64,000 bases of DNA from Cunninghamia lanceolata (lineage: Eukaryota; Streptophyta; Pinopsida; Cupressales; Cupressaceae): contig BSBN01000495.1 of NCBI GenBank assembly GCA_027924645.1, positions 1,364,001-1,428,000 on the forward strand, read 5' to 3'. Each line of letters begins with the position of its first letter. Position 1 is the first letter of the stretch. The position numbers and the translations under genes are program-made. This document shows positions 10,614 through 23,286 of this stretch, piece by piece. The notes beneath the pieces are model-generated. The model searched no databases. It was not told the DNA's origin and saw nothing but the letters and a program-made list of their open reading frames with translations.

Positions 10614-12250
10614 TCAGGCACTAGAAACAAGGCCCATGGCCTCTCTGCACCATACAAACTTCTCTATGCTCACAGGCTTGGTCAATGAATCTACAACATT
10701 CTCTTGAGTGTCTATCTTCTTAATTTCAATCTCTCCATTTGCAACCAATTCTTGAACAAAGTGATACTAAACATCAACATGCTTTGTTTGAGCATGATAC
10801 ATGGGATTCTTGGCCAAACATATAGCACTCTATCTATCACAACCAATTTGAATGATCCTACAATCAAAACCAATACCTGTACATAGTCTCCTCAATGAAA
10901 CTACCTCCTTAGAGACATGAGTAGCAGCCATATACTTTGATTTTATGGTGGACAAAGCAAATATGGGCTACTTCTTACTCATCGAACTCATTGCTCCTCC
11001 AAATAGAGTAAGCACATAGCCACTAGTGGACCTTCGACTATCCAAGTCACTTGCCCAATCTGCATCAATAAAACCCTATATGTCCAAAGATTTATTAGCA
11101 CTACCAGTACTAGAATAAACCAAACAATGATCAAGAGTACCTGCAAGATATTTAAACACCATCTTCGCATAATTCTAATGTTGTTTACTAGGGTTAAACA
11201 TAAATCTGCTCAAAACTCCCACTGCTTGGGCAATATCTGGTCTAGTGCAAACCATTGCATAGATCAAACTCCCTACAACACTAGAATATGGCACATTAGA
11301 CATATCCTCAAGATTATCCTCAGTCTTTGGACACATATCTAATGAAAGCTTAGTAACAATGGGTAAAGGAACTCTAACTGGGTTACAGTCCTGCAAACTA
11401 AACCTCTACAAAATAGTATTCACATACTTACATTGTGACAACCAAAGCATTCTATTAACCATGTCCCTCTTGATCTCCATTCCTAAAATATACCTTACAT
11501 CACCAAGGTCCTTCATCTCAAATGCACCTGAAAGTTGGGCTTTAAGCTCACTGATCATACCCTTAGTATTGTTGAAAAACATGTCATCAACATACAAAGC
11601 AATAAACAATATAGAATCATCAACACAATGAATGTAAACACAGTGATCCTCCTCACTTCTAATAAAACCCAATTTTAAAACAAATGAGTCAAACTTTTGA
11701 TACCACATTCTAGGGGACTGTTTCATACCATAAAAAGACTTTTTTAACCTGCAAAGCCAATGTTCTTTTCCTTTTACCTCAAAACCTGTAGGCTGCTGCA
11801 TATATATTTCTTCCTCAAGATCTCCATGCAAGAACGTAGTCTTAATATCCATTTACTCAATCTCCCAATCATAAGCTACAACAATGGATAAGATAAATCT
11901 AATAGAAGTCAATTTAGCAACAGGAGAGAATATCTCACCAAAATCAACTCACTTTCTCTTAGAGTAGCCCTTGGCTACCAGTCTAGCCTTGTAGATTTCC
12001 AATGACCTGTCTACTCCAAACTTCTTCCTGAAAACCCACTTACATCCTATGGCCTTTCTTCCTTTGGGCAAACAAACAAGATCCTAGGTGTTACAAGAGT
12101 CTAAAGCCATCATCTCCTCCTACATGGCTAGGTGCCAAGACTCACTATCATCTGCAGAAATAACTTCCCTGTAGGATCTAGGTTCATCATTAGTACTTAA
12201 TAAAGCATATACACAACAAAAATCTGGTGGGCTATACCTGTCAACTGGAT
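10614..12250 (-). pseudogene. Reverse transcriptase and RNase H (inner copia)
   Basis: The best-preserved part is 11406-11852, with [18 protein letters not shown], then FYGMKQSPRMWYQKFDSFV, and LYVDDM with the YVDD box at 11583-11594. Next comes 11175-11396 (NVPYSSVVGSLIYAMVCTRP). RNase H continues to the TGA at 10614-10616, ending with KFVWCREAMGLV. The order and spacing are those of copia pol, which makes element cDNA. Stops split the frame at about 11400, 11172 and between 11853 and 12250, so no full enzyme can be made. Confidence 0.88.
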
Positions 12251-12251
12251 T

Positions 12252-13810
12252 TCATTGTCTTTTGGATCTCCTCAAGGGTGGAGTAAGAGACTCTACTCGT
12301 TCTTTTGCATGATCATCTATACCAACTTCTTCTGTAACAATAGACTCGTCTTCATTAGAACTACTCGAATCTTCTTCTTCTTCACCCCCCAATCCATCAT
12401 TTTGTTCTTCTTGAGGTGCATCTTGCTGCTCTAAATCAAAGTGCACCTTCTTTACCTTTTCTTCTTTCTCTTTTGGTTGCTTAGGTTTAGAAATAGCCCT
12501 AAGTTCCTTGAAAATAACATCTCTAGAAAATATAATCTTGCAGGTTAGTGGATTCCAAAGCTTATAACCTTTGACATTATCACCATATCCAATGAATGTA
12601 CACTTTTCAGCCTTTAGATCCAACTTAGATTGCTTTTCCTTAGGCACATAAACAAAAGCCTCATAGCTAAAATCCCTTAAATGTGAAACAGAAGGTTTCT
12701 TACCCATCCACACTTTGATGTATAAGGTGTTGAATCAAGAGCCTTACGAGGAGACCTGTTTATCAAGTAGCAAGCAATACACACAACCTCTAGCCAAAAG
12801 AATTTATCCAACTGTGCATCACTAAGCATACTTTTGGCCCTTTCCATAATTGTTCAGTTCATCCTTTTTGCAACACCATTCTTTTGTGGTGTATATGAAG
12901 TTGTCTTTTGTCTGATTATACATGTATGCTTGCAAAACTCATCAAATTCCTTAGAGAAATATTCCCCTCCATTATCAGATCTTAATATTTTTATCTTTAA
13001 ACCTGATTGGTTCTCTTCTAAGGCTTTGAATTCCTTAAACTTATTAAAAACTTTAGATTTATGTTTCATAAAATAAATCCATGTAAATTTGGATACATCA
13101 TCAATGAAGGTGACAAAATAATGAGATTTTCCAATAGATTCATTATCCATAGGCCCAAACACATTCGTATGAATAATTTCTAACTTCTCTTTTGCTCTAT
13201 TGCTTCCTGAAGGAAATGATTTTCTGTTTTGTTTACCAAACACACAATGCTCACAGAAATAAAAGTGCTCATCAGAATAAGAGAAATCATCCAACAATTC
13301 TTTATTCTTAAAAGTTTTTAATAAATTATTGCTTGTGTGGCCCAATCTACGGTGCCACAACATACAAGTATTTCCATAAGCCTCAGAAACATAAGAAGCA
13401 TTACAAATTGTAGTGGCTTCAAGCTTAAACAAGTTCCTGAATCTCTTCTCTTTCGCTGCCACCAAGTTTCCTCTCACCAATCTGCAGCCATGCTTGTCAA
13501 ATGTCACATGCATTCCCAAAACATTCCACTTTGAAACTGAAATCAAATTTCTAGCTAATCCAAGAACATGTAAAACACCTGGGAGGGTTTTAATCCTCCC
13601 ATCACTAAAACACAACAATACCTTTCTTTTCGTGACAATCGGATATGAAGAGTTGTCTCCAAGGTAGATATTACCTCCATCATATTCTTCATATGTGGAG
13701 AACCATTCCTTATGCGGGGTCATATGAAATGAGCATCCTAAGTCAACCAACCAGTGATCATTAGAAACAACATTACATGTAGAAAGTAAAACATCTTGAC
13801 CTACATTCAA
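12252..13810 (-). pseudogene. Protease remnant and integrase (inner copia)
   Basis: Reading on the minus strand from 13810, a protease-like LVDLGCSFHMTPHKEWF has DLG in place of DSG. The GAG-pre-integrase segment (MLWHRRLGHTSNNLLKTF) and the zinc-binding CEHCVFGKQNR follow. The core has HTNVFGPM, where the first catalytic Asp has become Asn, RSDNGGEYFSKEF with the second Asp kept, and NGVAKRMN, where the catalytic Glu is Lys. The C-terminal part (12252-12713) has FIGYGDNVKGYKLWNP and then an acidic linker. With two of three catalytic residues gone, it could not integrate DNA. Confidence 0.9.
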
Positions 13811-13859
13811 GGACTTATTTGAAGCACTCTCCCACTATTTCTTTGGGTTTTTGCACTCG

Positions 13860-14597
13860 TTCACATGTCACCTTTTACTGTAGTTCTAACACTTAACTCT
13901 GTTCTTTTTACTAGAAGTTTTAGACCGGCCCTTGGACTTGTTCTTAGGCCCTTTCTAATCTCCTTTAGGTTCCCTTTCCTTAGACCTTCCCCTAACACTA
14001 ATAGCATTCCCTGAACTATCTGAACTCTTCTTCCTCAATTCCTTTGACAGTAGCATTGAAACAAGAGCATCCAACTTTAGATCCGCAAGGTTAGCAGTGA
14101 TAACAAGGATAACATTCTCCTAAGATTCAAGTAAAGAACAAAGAAGAAAGATACATTTATCTTCCTCACTAACCTCAACATCTACTGAATCAAGCTAACT
14201 CACTAACAAATTAAAAGAATTTAAATGCTCTACAACTGATTCACCTTCTCGCATTTTCATGGAAAACAATTTTCTTTTTATATAAAGTTTATTTACCATA
14301 CTTTTGGTTTGATAGATCTCACCCAACTGATTCCACAACTTGTGTGTGGTCTCCTCCTTTGCGACATTCAATAGGACAGAGTTTGAAAGACTCAAACAAA
14401 TGGTTCCTCGTGCCTTCTTATCTAGTCTATCCCACTCATCTTGAGAGACATCATCGGTTTCTTCTCTTTTTGAATAGCCAACCATTAGTTTCTTTCTTCC
14501 AACAAATCTTCCATTTTTAGCTTCCACAACTCATACCCCGTTCCGTTGAACTTCTCAATGTCCATTCGAGAGGTTGATGCAACGGTGGATGCAACCA
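13860..14597 (-). pseudogene. Gag of inner copia element (broken)
   Basis: The ATG at 14597 opens a short leader, then MDIEKFNGTGYELWKLKMED, the usual N-terminus of copia gag. After a frameshift the frame 14195-14527 continues (SQDEWDRLDKKARGTICLSL, then LWNQLGEIYQTKSMVNKLYI). Near 13870 a CCHC zinc knuckle survives only as a ruin with stops. In the family this is the particle protein. Here it is split into at least three pieces. Confidence 0.85.
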
Positions 14598-14690
14598 TAA
14601 TATCAACACAAGATCTAAAAAACAAATGCAACCAAATCTCACACTACAGCTATAGCTTCCACACTACCACCCAAGAGTCAAAGCTAGCCA

Positions 14691-14703
14691 GGCTCTAATA
14701 CCA
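14691..14703 (-). other. Primer-binding site, inner copia
   Basis: On the minus strand TGGTATTAGAGCC lies two bases inside the 5' LTR. It differs by one base from the initiator-Met tRNA type TGGTATCAGAGCC. Confidence 0.9.
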
Positions 14704-14705
14704 AA

Positions 14706-15622
14706 TGTTAGAAATCCAAGCAACACTACTTCAATGGAAATCTGATTCAAGATAAATTTTAGCAATCTTAAGTGTCCATTAACAATGGAGATTGTAACAA
14801 AATATAAAACCCACTACAAAAAAGATGTCAAACATGAATAACTCAACATAATGACACAGTGTTTACATGGAGAAAACCATTATGGGTAAAAAACTTCACT
14901 AGGAAAGAGGCACAAGTTTGTATTAATCTCAACAAGATTGTACAATACATCAACTACACAACTCTCTCCACAAGTCTTCAATCTAACAGCATTCTAGGAG
15001 CACCTGAGTACCTAAAATCTATATTGCAGCAACAAATACATGGAAAATACTTATAGAAATGTTTTCCACTCCATTCTAGGCATTCACCTTCTCTCTCCTA
15101 AGATTCTCCAACCTGTAAACATTAAGGACCATCTTACAAGCATCTTACACTTGTCCAAAAACAACCATGCAAAGGTTGGTGCCCAAGACTAAATCTGACC
15201 TCTTACAGTATCTTATGACACATCATAACTGTCATAGATTCCACAAAAGAGTATCTTTCCAAGATAGGAACCTTGGGCTAAATATAGCAAATATACAACT
15301 AACATATCCATCATATGTGTCATAAAATCTCAAAATCTTACAACTTGCAGCTATAATAGATTCACTTACCAAACATTATGACGGTTGTCATACATGCAAA
15401 AAATAGTATATCCTCCAAGGGATCACACTTACCCTCATTTACGTTGATTTTTTACATTTTCCAATAGTAAAAATCACTTTGTAATTACCTCTGGTTACTC
15501 TGAAATTACCCTTGCTAGTGAAACTAGTATGTATCTCCTCATGGATAATTAAAAATTACATATAATAAATGGAATAAATACAATATTGGGATTTACAAGG
15601 TTAATGGCACCTTATCCCAACA
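14706..15622 (-). repeat. 5' LTR of inner copia element
   Basis: 917 bases with plus-strand ends TGTTAGAAATC and TCCCAACA, collinear with 9633-10554. It differs by scattered substitutions and small indels, so the insertion is not recent. Confidence 0.92.
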
Positions 15623-15644
15623 ACTACAATGTAAGATAGAAGAA

Positions 15645-15689
<45 letters not shown>

Positions 15690-16571
15690 ATATATAATGT
15701 GGGGAAAACCCTTTCGGGTGAAAAACTCCACACTCCAAAACCTGCACAATGTATTATCTAAATAATGAAGTTTACAACACACTTGTAATGTAAGTCTTTA
15801 TAGGAGTCTTCAACACTCATATCTAGAGACAATCTGACAGCATAACGGTACCTGTTAATCACAAAATACATCTCCACTCGAAGCACCTTCTTAAATAAAA
15901 GTTTACAAGTCAAAAATGTACTTTCCTTGAGATGGGCATCCAACTTGGCCTCATAGCCCAAGACCCATGCCTAGGGACACTTGTCCAACACTACAACATG
16001 TTCATGACTCTTGTCACATCACCCCATCCCAATGAGGTCGCCTATTCCCAAGTTGGGCAATGACAGATGCTATTACACATCTTACAACTGTCATAGAATC
16101 CGTCATAACTGACAACTCTTACAGCTGTAAGAGAATCTGTCATAACTGCCTAAAATAGGATATTATTTTTACAACACATCTTCACCCTCCTTGGGGTGCC
16201 CAAAGATTCCTTCTTCCAAGAATCTTTGTGACACATGTCTTCACCTATCATAGAACCATCAATTTATGACTATTACACGTCATAGATTCTGTCATAGGAA
16301 ACTGTCATTTTAGTCAAGATTCACTTACACACTAGTCAAAGTGATGACACATGGAAAAATACCTCTACCACTAAGTGGGATTCCTATATCCTCATGTGAG
16401 GACAAAATTACATGTGGTCACCTTCCATGTAGGATGACACATCACCATGCTAACTCCCACAAGATGATGAAACATGACTTGCATCCAAAATACATTAATA
16501 GGCAATAAATAAATACATACAATTAATTATTACAAGGAATTACCAAGGTTGAGACACCTTAATTCCCAACA
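15623..16571 (-). repeat. Outer copia LTR, second piece
   Basis: This continues the LTR interrupted at 9632 and ends AATTCCCAACA at 16571. It matches 20880-21674 plus 26848-26997 of the other LTR. Confidence 0.9.
15651..15686. repeat. (GA)n microsatellite
   Basis: A near-pure AG run inside the outer copia LTR. The partner LTR has only a short GA stretch here (near 20920), so it expanded after insertion. Confidence 0.9.
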
Positions 16572-16620
16572 TTCTCCCACTTGTTGAATACATTGTAAGA
16601 ACCAATGGAAATGACAGTAT

Positions 16621-18297
16621 TTAACTGCTACAGGTCGAGAGGAACATAGACTCTGAACACCATCTGAACTTGTTTATGTCCACTGGTTTCGTCAATGCAT
16701 CCACAACATTCTTCAAAGTGTATACCTTCTCCAAATTTACCTTCCCATCCTCAACCATGTCTTGCACAAAATGAAACTGTACATCAATATGCTTTGTTTT
16801 GGCATGGAAAGTTTGATTCTTTTCTAGGAAAATCACACTCTGACTATCACAACAGATCGTAATCTGTCCTGCATCAACACCAATATCTGAACACAATCTC
16901 TTAAGCCAAATAGATTCCTTGCAAGCATGAGTTGCTGCCTTATAATTATCTTTTGTTGTGGACAAAGTGACCACAGGTTGTCACTTACTCATCCAACCAA
17001 TTGCACCACCAAAAATAGTAAACACATAAGCACTGGTGGATCTCCTGTTGTCACTGTCACCCGCCCAATCAGAATCCACAAATCCACAAATACAAACAAA
17101 ATGCAGAGGTCCTGTAGGATGACCATGATAACATTTGGAATACTCAGAAGTACCCCTCAAATATCTAAACACTCACTTTACTGCATCCCAATGTACCCGT
17201 ATAGGATTAGCCATAAATTGACTAAGGACTCCCACTGCTTGGGCAATGTCTAGTCTTGTGTAGACCATAGCATACATCAAACTACCAACAACACTAGCAT
17301 AAGGTACTCTACTCATGTCCTCCACCTCAAAAGGAGATTTTGGACAATCATTAACTAATAACTTTGTCCCCATAAAAGTAGGAACACACAATGGTCTACA
17401 ATCTGCCATTCTGAACCTATCCAACACGGTCTTCACATACTTACTTGGCTTAACCAAAAAATTTTGTTAGCTCTATCTCTTCTGATAAATCCATTCCCAG
17501 AATGTACCTGGCTGCCCCTAAGTTTTTCATCTCAAATTGTGTTGACAACTAAGACTTCAAATCAAAAATCATATTCTTACCATTCCCAATTAACAACATA
17601 TCATCAACATACAATGCAAAAATGAGAATGCAATCATTGTCAACTTTTAATATACACAATGATCTGATTTTGATCTCATAAATCCAATGGACAACACAAA
17701 GGCATCAAATTTCATATAACACATCCTAGGAGACTACTTCAAACTATACAAAGACTTTTTCATCTTGCAAACCAAATTTTCTTTACCTTTCTCTATGTAA
17801 TGCTCTGGCTGTGACATGTAAATCTCTTCCTCCAAATCACCATGAAGGAATGTTGTCTTCACATCCATCTACTCCACCTCTAAGTCATAAGTAGCTACAA
17901 GGGATAACAAGAACCAAATGGATGTCAGCTCTGCAATGGGAGAGAAAATCTCACCATAATCAATTCCCTCCACTTGTGAGTACCCCTTGGCAACCAGTCT
18001 GGCCTTGTACTTTTCAACACTGCCATATTCACCAAATTTCTCCTTGAACACCCATTTACAACCAATGGGTTTCCATCCTTTAGGCAAAGGTACCAAGTCC
18101 CAAGTCTTATTCTTCTCCAAATAAGCCATCTCATCTTGTATGGCCTCCTTCCAGGAACCTACATCTTTCATGCCCATAGCCTCTTTCACAGTTCTAGGCT
18201 CATCAGTGTTAGTAAGCAAGGCAAAAGAACAACTAGAATCAAGCAACAAATAACCAAATCTATCAAGTTGCTTCCTTATTCTTGTAGACTTCCTCAA
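16621..18297 (-). pseudogene. Reverse transcriptase and RNase H (outer copia)
   Basis: On the minus strand 17869-18297 carries the RT N-terminal part (KWKPIGCKWVFKEKFGEYG-like motifs, YKARLVAKGYSQVEGIDY). A broken middle has the YVDD box at 17600-17611. 17173-17457 has SRVPYASVVGSLMYAMV. RNase H is at 16621-17172 (FVDSDWAGDSDNRRSTSAY, then TKHIDVQFHFVQD, ending near DALTKPVDINKF). The usual STTEAEY motif reads STTKDNY, so a key acidic residue is lost. Several frameshifts fall between 17460 and 17870. Confidence 0.88.
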
Positions 18298-18510
18298 AGG
18301 ATGAGGTTAAGGTTCTTCTTCCTCTTCTGAGCTTTCAGAGCTGCTAGATCTCTCCTCATCATCAGGTCTCACTGGGTCTGTCAGTTCAGTCTTCTCAGGG
18401 GTAGAAGGAAACTGAACCACATCTTCTTTCTTTTCTTTCTCTTCTAGCTATAGAACAACGAAAGAAGGTGTTAGCTCTTTGAAGATAAAACTTCTTCTAT
18501 ACAACACTTT

Positions 18511-19270
18511 TTAAGCCACAAGATCCCAAAGCTTGTATCCTTTCACACCGACACCATAGCCAATGAAAATACACTTAACAACCTTATTCTCCAATTTTGA
18601 CCATTTCTCCCTAGGCACATGTGCATATGCTTCACAACCAAAAACATGAAGATGTCTAACTAAAGGCTTCTTACCAGACCACACTTCCATAGGTGTCTTA
18701 CCAACAAGAGTTGATGTAGGAGAACTATTTACCAAGTAGCAAGCAGTGGCTACACCTTCAGCCCAAAACTTGTGTTTGAGGCTTGCTCCACTAAGCATAC
18801 TCCTAGCCTTCTCCATTATTGTCTTGTTTATCCTCTCTGCAACTCTATTTTGCTGCGGGGTGTGCGGAGTTGTCTTATGTCTTCCAATCCCTTACTTTTA
18901 TAGAACTTATCAAACTTTGTCGAATAAAACTCACCAGCATTATCAGTCCTCAAACACTTAATCTTTTTACTAGTCTGATTCTCAACAAAAGATTTAAACT
19001 CTTTGAACCAACTTAAGACTTCAGACTTGCTCTGAGAAAATAAATCCATGTCCTTCTACTATAATCATCTATGAAAGATACAAAATATAGATTTGGAAGT
19101 CAAAGGAACACCAATAGGACCAAACACATCAGAATGAATAAGTTCGAACACACTAGAAGACTTGTGAGCACTAGAGTAAAACTAAACACTGTTTTGATTT
19201 CCATATATACAATATTCACAAAGGTCAAACTCGAGATTACAATCATTTAACCCCTTGACGAGGTTTTAAT
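18511..19270 (-). pseudogene. Integrase (outer copia, broken)
   Basis: Frame 18828-19049 has KIKCLRTDNAGEFYSTKFDK with the second catalytic Asp. The next frame (18511-18816, starting in the motif that reads NRVAERINKT across the break) keeps the catalytic Glu and continues MEKARSMLSGASLKHKFWAE and HVFGCEAYAHVPREKWSKLE. The upstream zinc-binding part near 19200-19270 is frame-broken. The order agrees with copia pol. Lost frame continuity makes it inactive. Confidence 0.85.
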
Positions 19271-19880
19271 TTTTCAGGGTTCTAAGACCCTTCTCACCAA
19301 TGTGGCCAAATCTCTTATGCCATAACATTGTCTTTTCAACAATAAGCTTGACTTCCAAAGCATAAGCACCCTTGGGTACCCAAAATGCACTACCATCAGA
19401 GTTTGATATAACAGATTTCTTTACTGCTGCTTCAAATTATGGGGATGAAGTGACTGCAGCTCTTTTCATCGAGTCAGAAGAACTATTGCATTGTGAAGTG
19501 CATGCCTCCAACTGAAATAGAGTACCTCTCCGATTATCCTTAGGAAGCACCATAGATCCTATAGTCATCTTGCATCCATCCTTCAAAAAGACAACCTACA
19601 CACCTACATCATTCAACTTACTTACTGAAAGCAGGTTCCGTGTTGAGCCTGGGATGTGCATAACCCCAGTGATCCCCTTCACTCATCCATCAAGAAATTA
19701 GATTAAGACTCTTCCATGACCAACAATATTCAGATGAGAATCATCACCCAAGTACACTCTTCCACCATCGAACTCTTCATACTTTGTGAACTAGCTTCAA
19801 TGCAAGGTCATGTTGAATGATGCACTAGAATCAATCAACTACACATCATCAGATGCATGGGTGGCTAGGGCTGTGATGAA
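19271..19880 (-). pseudogene. Protease and GAG-pre-integrase remnant (outer copia)
   Basis: On the minus strand around 19800-19850 a fragment reads LIDSSASFNMTLH, matching the copia protease motif IDSGASFHMT with the active-site Gly changed to Ser. Near 19280-19330 a GHIGEKGLRTLKN fragment fits the pre-integrase domain. Stops interrupt every frame. I infer the role from order and these motifs only. Confidence 0.65.
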
Positions 19881-19961
19881 GGCATCACCATCATCTTGTG
19901 ACTTGTCAGAATCTGAGTCTGGGACATTCTTCTTCTTTTTCTTTACCTCTTTGCATTCTTT

Positions 19962-20654
19962 TTAGGGATGCACAATTTTTCCATAGTTCCAATAGAGAGC
20001 CTTGGACTTTCTAGGAGATTTAGGTCTCTCATGAGATTTGGATCTACCCTTCTCAACTTTCTTGTCCTTCTTTTTCCCTTTCTCCTTGGGTCTTCCATGG
20101 ACTACAAGAGCCTCTTTGGCTAACTCGGTTGTCTTTCTTTGCATCTCTTCAAATAACAACAAAGACACTACCTTATCCATCTTGAAGGTGGTTCTAGTGC
20201 TTCCAATGGCCATTACAAGATGATCCCTTGAATCTAGTAAGGAACAAAGTAACATCATACATCGATCCTCCTCCTCCATTTTCACACCCATGGATGTCAA
20301 CTGTGCAACTATCATGTTGAAAGCATTCATATGATCTGCAACAGATCCTCTATCTTCCATCTTTAGATCAAATAGATTCTTTTTCAAGAAAAGCTTGTTC
20401 ACCAAGGACTTGGCCTGATAAACATCTCCCAACTTCTTCCAAAGTTCTTTCACGATCTTCTCCTCATCGACATTCAATAGGACAAATTCAACCAAGCAGA
20501 GTCTTATGAGACCCTTAGCCTTCTGATCTTTGAGATCCCAATCAGCTTATGGAGTTACTATAGGTTTTGTGCCATCAATGATTTCCCATAGGTCTTGATC
20601 AACAAGCATGCCTTCCATTTTGAGTTTTTACAACTCAAAATTGGTGCCTGCCAT
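19962..20654 (-). pseudogene. Gag of outer copia element (near intact)
   Basis: The ATG at 20654 opens MAGTNFEL. A TAA at 20628-20630 replaces the usual Trp of the ELWKLKMED-type motif. Frame 19962-20495 then runs through LLNVDEEKIVKELWKKLGDV, then LVNKLFLKKNLFDLKMED, then a basic C-terminus rich in Lys/Arg/Ser. The zinc knuckle at the end survives as ALYWNYGKIVHP, with cysteines lost. It belongs to the copia gag (UBN2-like) family that packages element RNA. Confidence 0.85.
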
Positions 20655-20757
20655 CTCCTTCCTACAACAAGATTTAAAAATACTCTACATAGACTCCCAC
20701 TCAACCTAAGATTAGCTCAAAAAACCCCTACCTAGCAACTAGAACCAAAACTGAAAA

Positions 20758-20770
20758 GGCTCTGATACCA
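20758..20770 (-). other. Primer-binding site, outer copia
   Basis: On the minus strand TGGTATCAGAGCC, the perfect initiator-Met tRNA type, lies two bases inside the LTR that starts at 20773. Confidence 0.93.
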
Positions 20771-20772
20771 AC

Positions 20773-21674
20773 TGAAAGGAAGCAAGGTGTGTGGAAATCA
20801 CTTCCTACACTAATCTAAAGAGGAGAGATGAGTGCAAATTTGTTTTAATCTTTATAGTTATAATAATGTTAACATAACAATAGAGATATTGCAGAAATAC
20901 ACAACACAAGAATGTAAGAAAGAAGAGAGAGAGACAAGATATAACTTGGGGAAAACCCTTATAGGTGAAAAACCCCACACTCCAAAACTTGCACAATGTA
21001 TTATCTAAACAATGAAGTTTACAACACACTTGCAATGCAAGTGTTTACAGGAGTCTTCAACACTCATATTTGGAGACAATCCAGCAGCACAACAGTACCT
21101 GTCAATCACATAATACATCTCCACTCCAAGCACATGCTTAAATACAAGTTTTTAAGGCAAAAATGTACTTTCCTTGAGATGAGCATCCAACTTGGCCTCA
21201 TGGCCCAAAACCCATGCCTAGGGACACTTGTCCAACACAACAGCATGGCTATGACACTTTTCATATCACCCTATCCTAATGTGGTCACCTATTCCCAAGT
21301 TGGGCAATGACCAATGCTCTTACGAATCTTACGACTGTCAAAGAATTCATCGTAACTGATAGCTCTTACAGCTGTAAGAGAATCTGTCATAACTACCTAA
21401 AAATAGCATATTCTTCTTACAACACATCATCACCCTCCTTGGGGTGCCAAATATGGCTTCTTCCAAGATGCTTTGTGACACATGTCTTCACCTGTCATCG
21501 AACCTTCCATTTACGACTCTTACACATCATAGATTCTGTCATAGGAATATGTCATAACCATTTCAGTCAAGATTCACTTACACACTATTCAAAGTGCCAA
21601 CACATGGAAAAATACCTCTACCACTAAGTGGGACACCTATCTCCTCACGTGAGGAGAAAATTACATGTGGTTAC
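20773..21674 (-). repeat. Outer copia 5' LTR, first piece
   Basis: It begins TGAAAGGAAGCAAGG next to the primer-binding site. It is cut at 21674 by the gag-protease element and resumes at 26848. The module GGGGAAAACCC...GTGAAAAACCCCA lies at 20948-20977. Confidence 0.92.
21670..21674. repeat. Target-site duplication GTTAC
   Basis: GTTAC at 21670-21674 is repeated at 26843-26847, flanking the nested gypsy-type element exactly. Confidence 0.93.
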
Positions 21675-23207
21675 TGGTGCAGGAGCACCAAGATGTCTAG
21701 ATTTTACTTGATTTACAAGTTGTTTGGTTTGTTTAAAAAAAGTTCTTTGAGACCATATTCTATGTTGTAATAAGGCTTGTAGCTAGGTTGTAAATGGACT
21801 ATGTCCAAATGACTATGAATCTACTATGGTTATGTTATTAGTCCTAGGTAGGACAGTCTTGTGGCAAAAAGACAGTCATAGGAGTCATTTGATTTTTAAT
21901 GTTTGTAAGGGGAGTCATTTAAATGTTTGTAGCCTATAAAGGCATATCTTGGGTTAGGAAGAATGTCTACACCTTGTCGTAGGTTAAACCTTATGTTAAA
22001 AAGTAGATTAGTCATAAAACAATCCAAGAAAAGACAGTTTCTATATCAATCTTTTGAACAACAGTTAAAAAGCAAGAAAGAGATCGATGGTTTTGGGTAG
22101 TTTTGATCAACCCAACCATTGCATGCAAATGTTAAGGCTTGTTTTAAGCCAAGAAAGGTTTGTTTTTGTGGAGAAGATTCGAAGGAATAGAAGAAAAGAA
22201 CAAAAAGACTTCTGTTTACTATTTTTTCTGTTTTTCTAAACTTTTCTCTGCTGTTATCAGGCCGTACCTGTGCCTATACGAAATTTTCATGGCACAAGGG
22301 TATAATGGATGGATAGAGTACTGAAATAGCTTTTCATTGAATCTTGTTTGGACACCTATCATTAATCTTGGTTAGAGAAATCATGGTTCTTCTACAGACT
22401 GTCCAAACCTTGTTGTCTCCTTCACAAATTCACTATTTTTCTTTGTTGTCCGTACCTGTATGGCCTGTAGGTGGTTGAAGTTTGTAATGCATGGTTAGAG
22501 TGGAGAGTTAACTTTCCTTTGCATTTGGTTTGGGCTCTTGACACCCTTGTTTAGCTTTGTATTCCTCCTTGATCTGAAAGTAGGTTTGAAAACCTAGTTT
22601 AGGGCTTCTTTGATAGTCTGATGGTATTCTTCCCATTCCATTGATCCTTTTAGTTACTGATCAATGGAATGGGTTGTATCATAGTTAATACTAAGTCTTC
22701 TAAAGGTTTGGGAGGTAGGAGGACAGTTGAGGGTGAGTTTGTCAAGTAAATGACTCTGCAGAAGTCTTATGTTGGAAGATTGAAGGAGGACAACAACAAC
22801 TAGGTATGTTTGACATGTTATTACTTTGCAAATGAAGACATTAGGTTGAATGCATGTTATAGGATTGGTAAGTGGTAATGAGAATGTGTTTGTGTTGAGG
22901 GAGACCATCCCAAGGTGGTTGGTGTGACTATTATTCCAATGGAGCAATAATGCCATGATAGTCTATGAGACTGCTGTCCTATAGACCCTGCATAGTGGTT
23001 TGGCTAGAAACCTAGATGGAGTCTTGATTGGAGTTGGGCATCTTGGAAGGTGTCTTGGAGTCTACTCTCTTTTTTGTGTTATGAACATGCAAAGTGTTGT
23101 GAAAGACCTGCATCAGGAGAAGTTGTGAAACAAATGAACCTTGAGAGAGGCCTGTCACTGAAGTCTTGAAGACTGTTGTCTTGCTATCCTAGATGCTTTA
23201 CATCATT
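21675..23207 (+). repeat. 5' LTR of gag-protease element
   Basis: The ends are TGGTGCAGGAGC and GCTTTACATCA. It is followed after four bases by the primer-binding site. A TATAAA box lies at 21935-21940, so transcription would start shortly downstream. Confidence 0.93.
21935..21940 (+). promoter_or_regulatory. TATA box in 5' LTR
   Basis: TATAAA in the context GCCTATAAAGGC, about 260 bases into the LTR. It is conserved at the matching place in the 3' LTR (25571-25576). Confidence 0.6.
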
Positions 23208-23211
23208 TGTG

Positions 23212-23224
23212 GTATCAGAGCCAC
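23212..23224 (+). other. Primer-binding site, gag-protease element
   Basis: TGGTATCAGAGCC, a perfect initiator-Met tRNA type site, just inside the 5' LTR. Confidence 0.95.
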
Positions 23225-23286
23225 TAGTAGGTCCTTGAGGGTGTCATGGATCTTGTGAAATAGTAAGGGTTGAGAGAGGTGTAAAG

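Larger units (their letters stand above)
9633..15622 (-). mobile_element. Inner Ty1/copia element inside the outer LTR
   Basis: It has LTRs at 9633-10554 and 14706-15622, a primer-binding site beside the right LTR and a purine tract beside the left one, so transcription is on the minus strand. Internal domains in copia order are gag (around 13860-14597), protease-like and integrase (12714-13810), and RT with RNase H (10614-12250). Flanks ATAAG and ACTAC do not match each other. The uninterrupted partner LTR has ACAAG at that site, so a decayed TSD is possible. Integrase and protease key residues are lost. Confidence 0.92.

Noticed and set aside
23212..23224. tRNA gene
   Set aside because: TGGTATCAGAGCC sites here and at 20758, 33441 and 63126 match only a tRNA 3' end in complement. 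They are primer-binding sites, and I saw no cloverleaf.
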